From Bacteroidia bacterium (GTDB lineage Bacteria > Bacteroidota > Bacteroidia > 2-12-FULL-35-15): a stretch of DNA of 52,672 bases. This document shows positions 52,663-52,672 of this stretch, piece after piece (position 1 is the first letter of the stretch; each line of letters begins with the position of its first letter). The notes under the pieces were generated by a model. The model worked only from the letters and a program-made list of their open reading frames with translations, made no database searches and was not told the DNA's origin. The translations under genes and the position numbers were made by a program. The stretch is taken from positions 1-52,672 of the forward strand of contig JAEUTU010000017.1 in assembly GCA_016786925.1 (NCBI GenBank), written 5' to 3'.

Positions 52663-52672
52663 AGTACAACCA

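Overview
The window is a piece of a low-GC Bacteroidota chromosome. The evidence is the many secreted proteins ending in type IX secretion system (T9SS) sorting domains (Por/Secre-tail type A and gliding-motility/CHU_C type B), a PorP/SprF protein, an LpxC-FabZ fusion, and several matches to the Bacteroidota promoter -7 box TAnnTTTG. A flavobacteria-like lineage is likely, but I cannot name a genus. No tRNA, rRNA, CRISPR array, transposase, integrase or phage gene was seen.

Layout. (1) 1-101: start of a deoxynucleoside kinase gene, cut by the window edge. (2) 257-6058: an operon of an M16-fold protein without its zinc motif, a CHU_C-terminated fibronectin-type protein and a type A T9SS protein, ended by a clear terminator. 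(3) 6152-11200: a tight operon of hutI, an unknown membrane-anchored protein, hutG, an ABC-2 permease and a Ppx/GppA phosphatase. (4) 11211-15070 (minus): lipid A genes lpxD, lpxC-fabZ, lpxA, then an ABC ATPase. (5) 15193-18777 (minus): a flippase-like membrane protein and lon. (6) 18869-26733 (minus): pyrR-pyrB, a TIGR03032-like protein, an FG-GAP/LamG surface protein, then an operon STAS protein - T9SS protein - RNase Z - small membrane protein. (7) 26881-31000: a secreted M43 metalloprotease facing rpsA across a shared bidirectional terminator. (8) 31235-32716 (minus): a DUF2779 nuclease-like protein. (9) 32935-45199: a surface-protein island. (10) 45191-48668 (minus): biotin genes bioB-bioF-bioD and a small phosphoesterase. 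(11) 48733-52602 (minus): a 1289-residue Ig/SprB/PKD-repeat protein with a type B sorting domain.

The most unusual part is 32.9-43.1 kb. Three consecutive two-gene units each consist of a small exported protein of 116-130 residues followed, after 0-36 bases, by a large multidomain T9SS protein, and each unit ends in its own terminator. The three large proteins share a DYDF/AIWGP-type module and a C-terminal region of about 190 residues, but their N-terminal halves differ. Two of the small proteins look like heavy-metal-associated (HMA) folds without the metal-binding cysteines, and the third carries an unrelated CxxC. Units A and B also share a candidate ECF-type promoter at the same spacing. 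The island ends with a type B substrate next to a PorP/SprF protein, the classical substrate/partner arrangement.

The housekeeping genes point to a normal Gram-negative envelope (lpx genes), pyrimidine regulation (pyrR-pyrB), biotin synthesis without a local bioA, and only the last two steps of histidine breakdown. All functional calls come from reading protein motifs; no database search was run.
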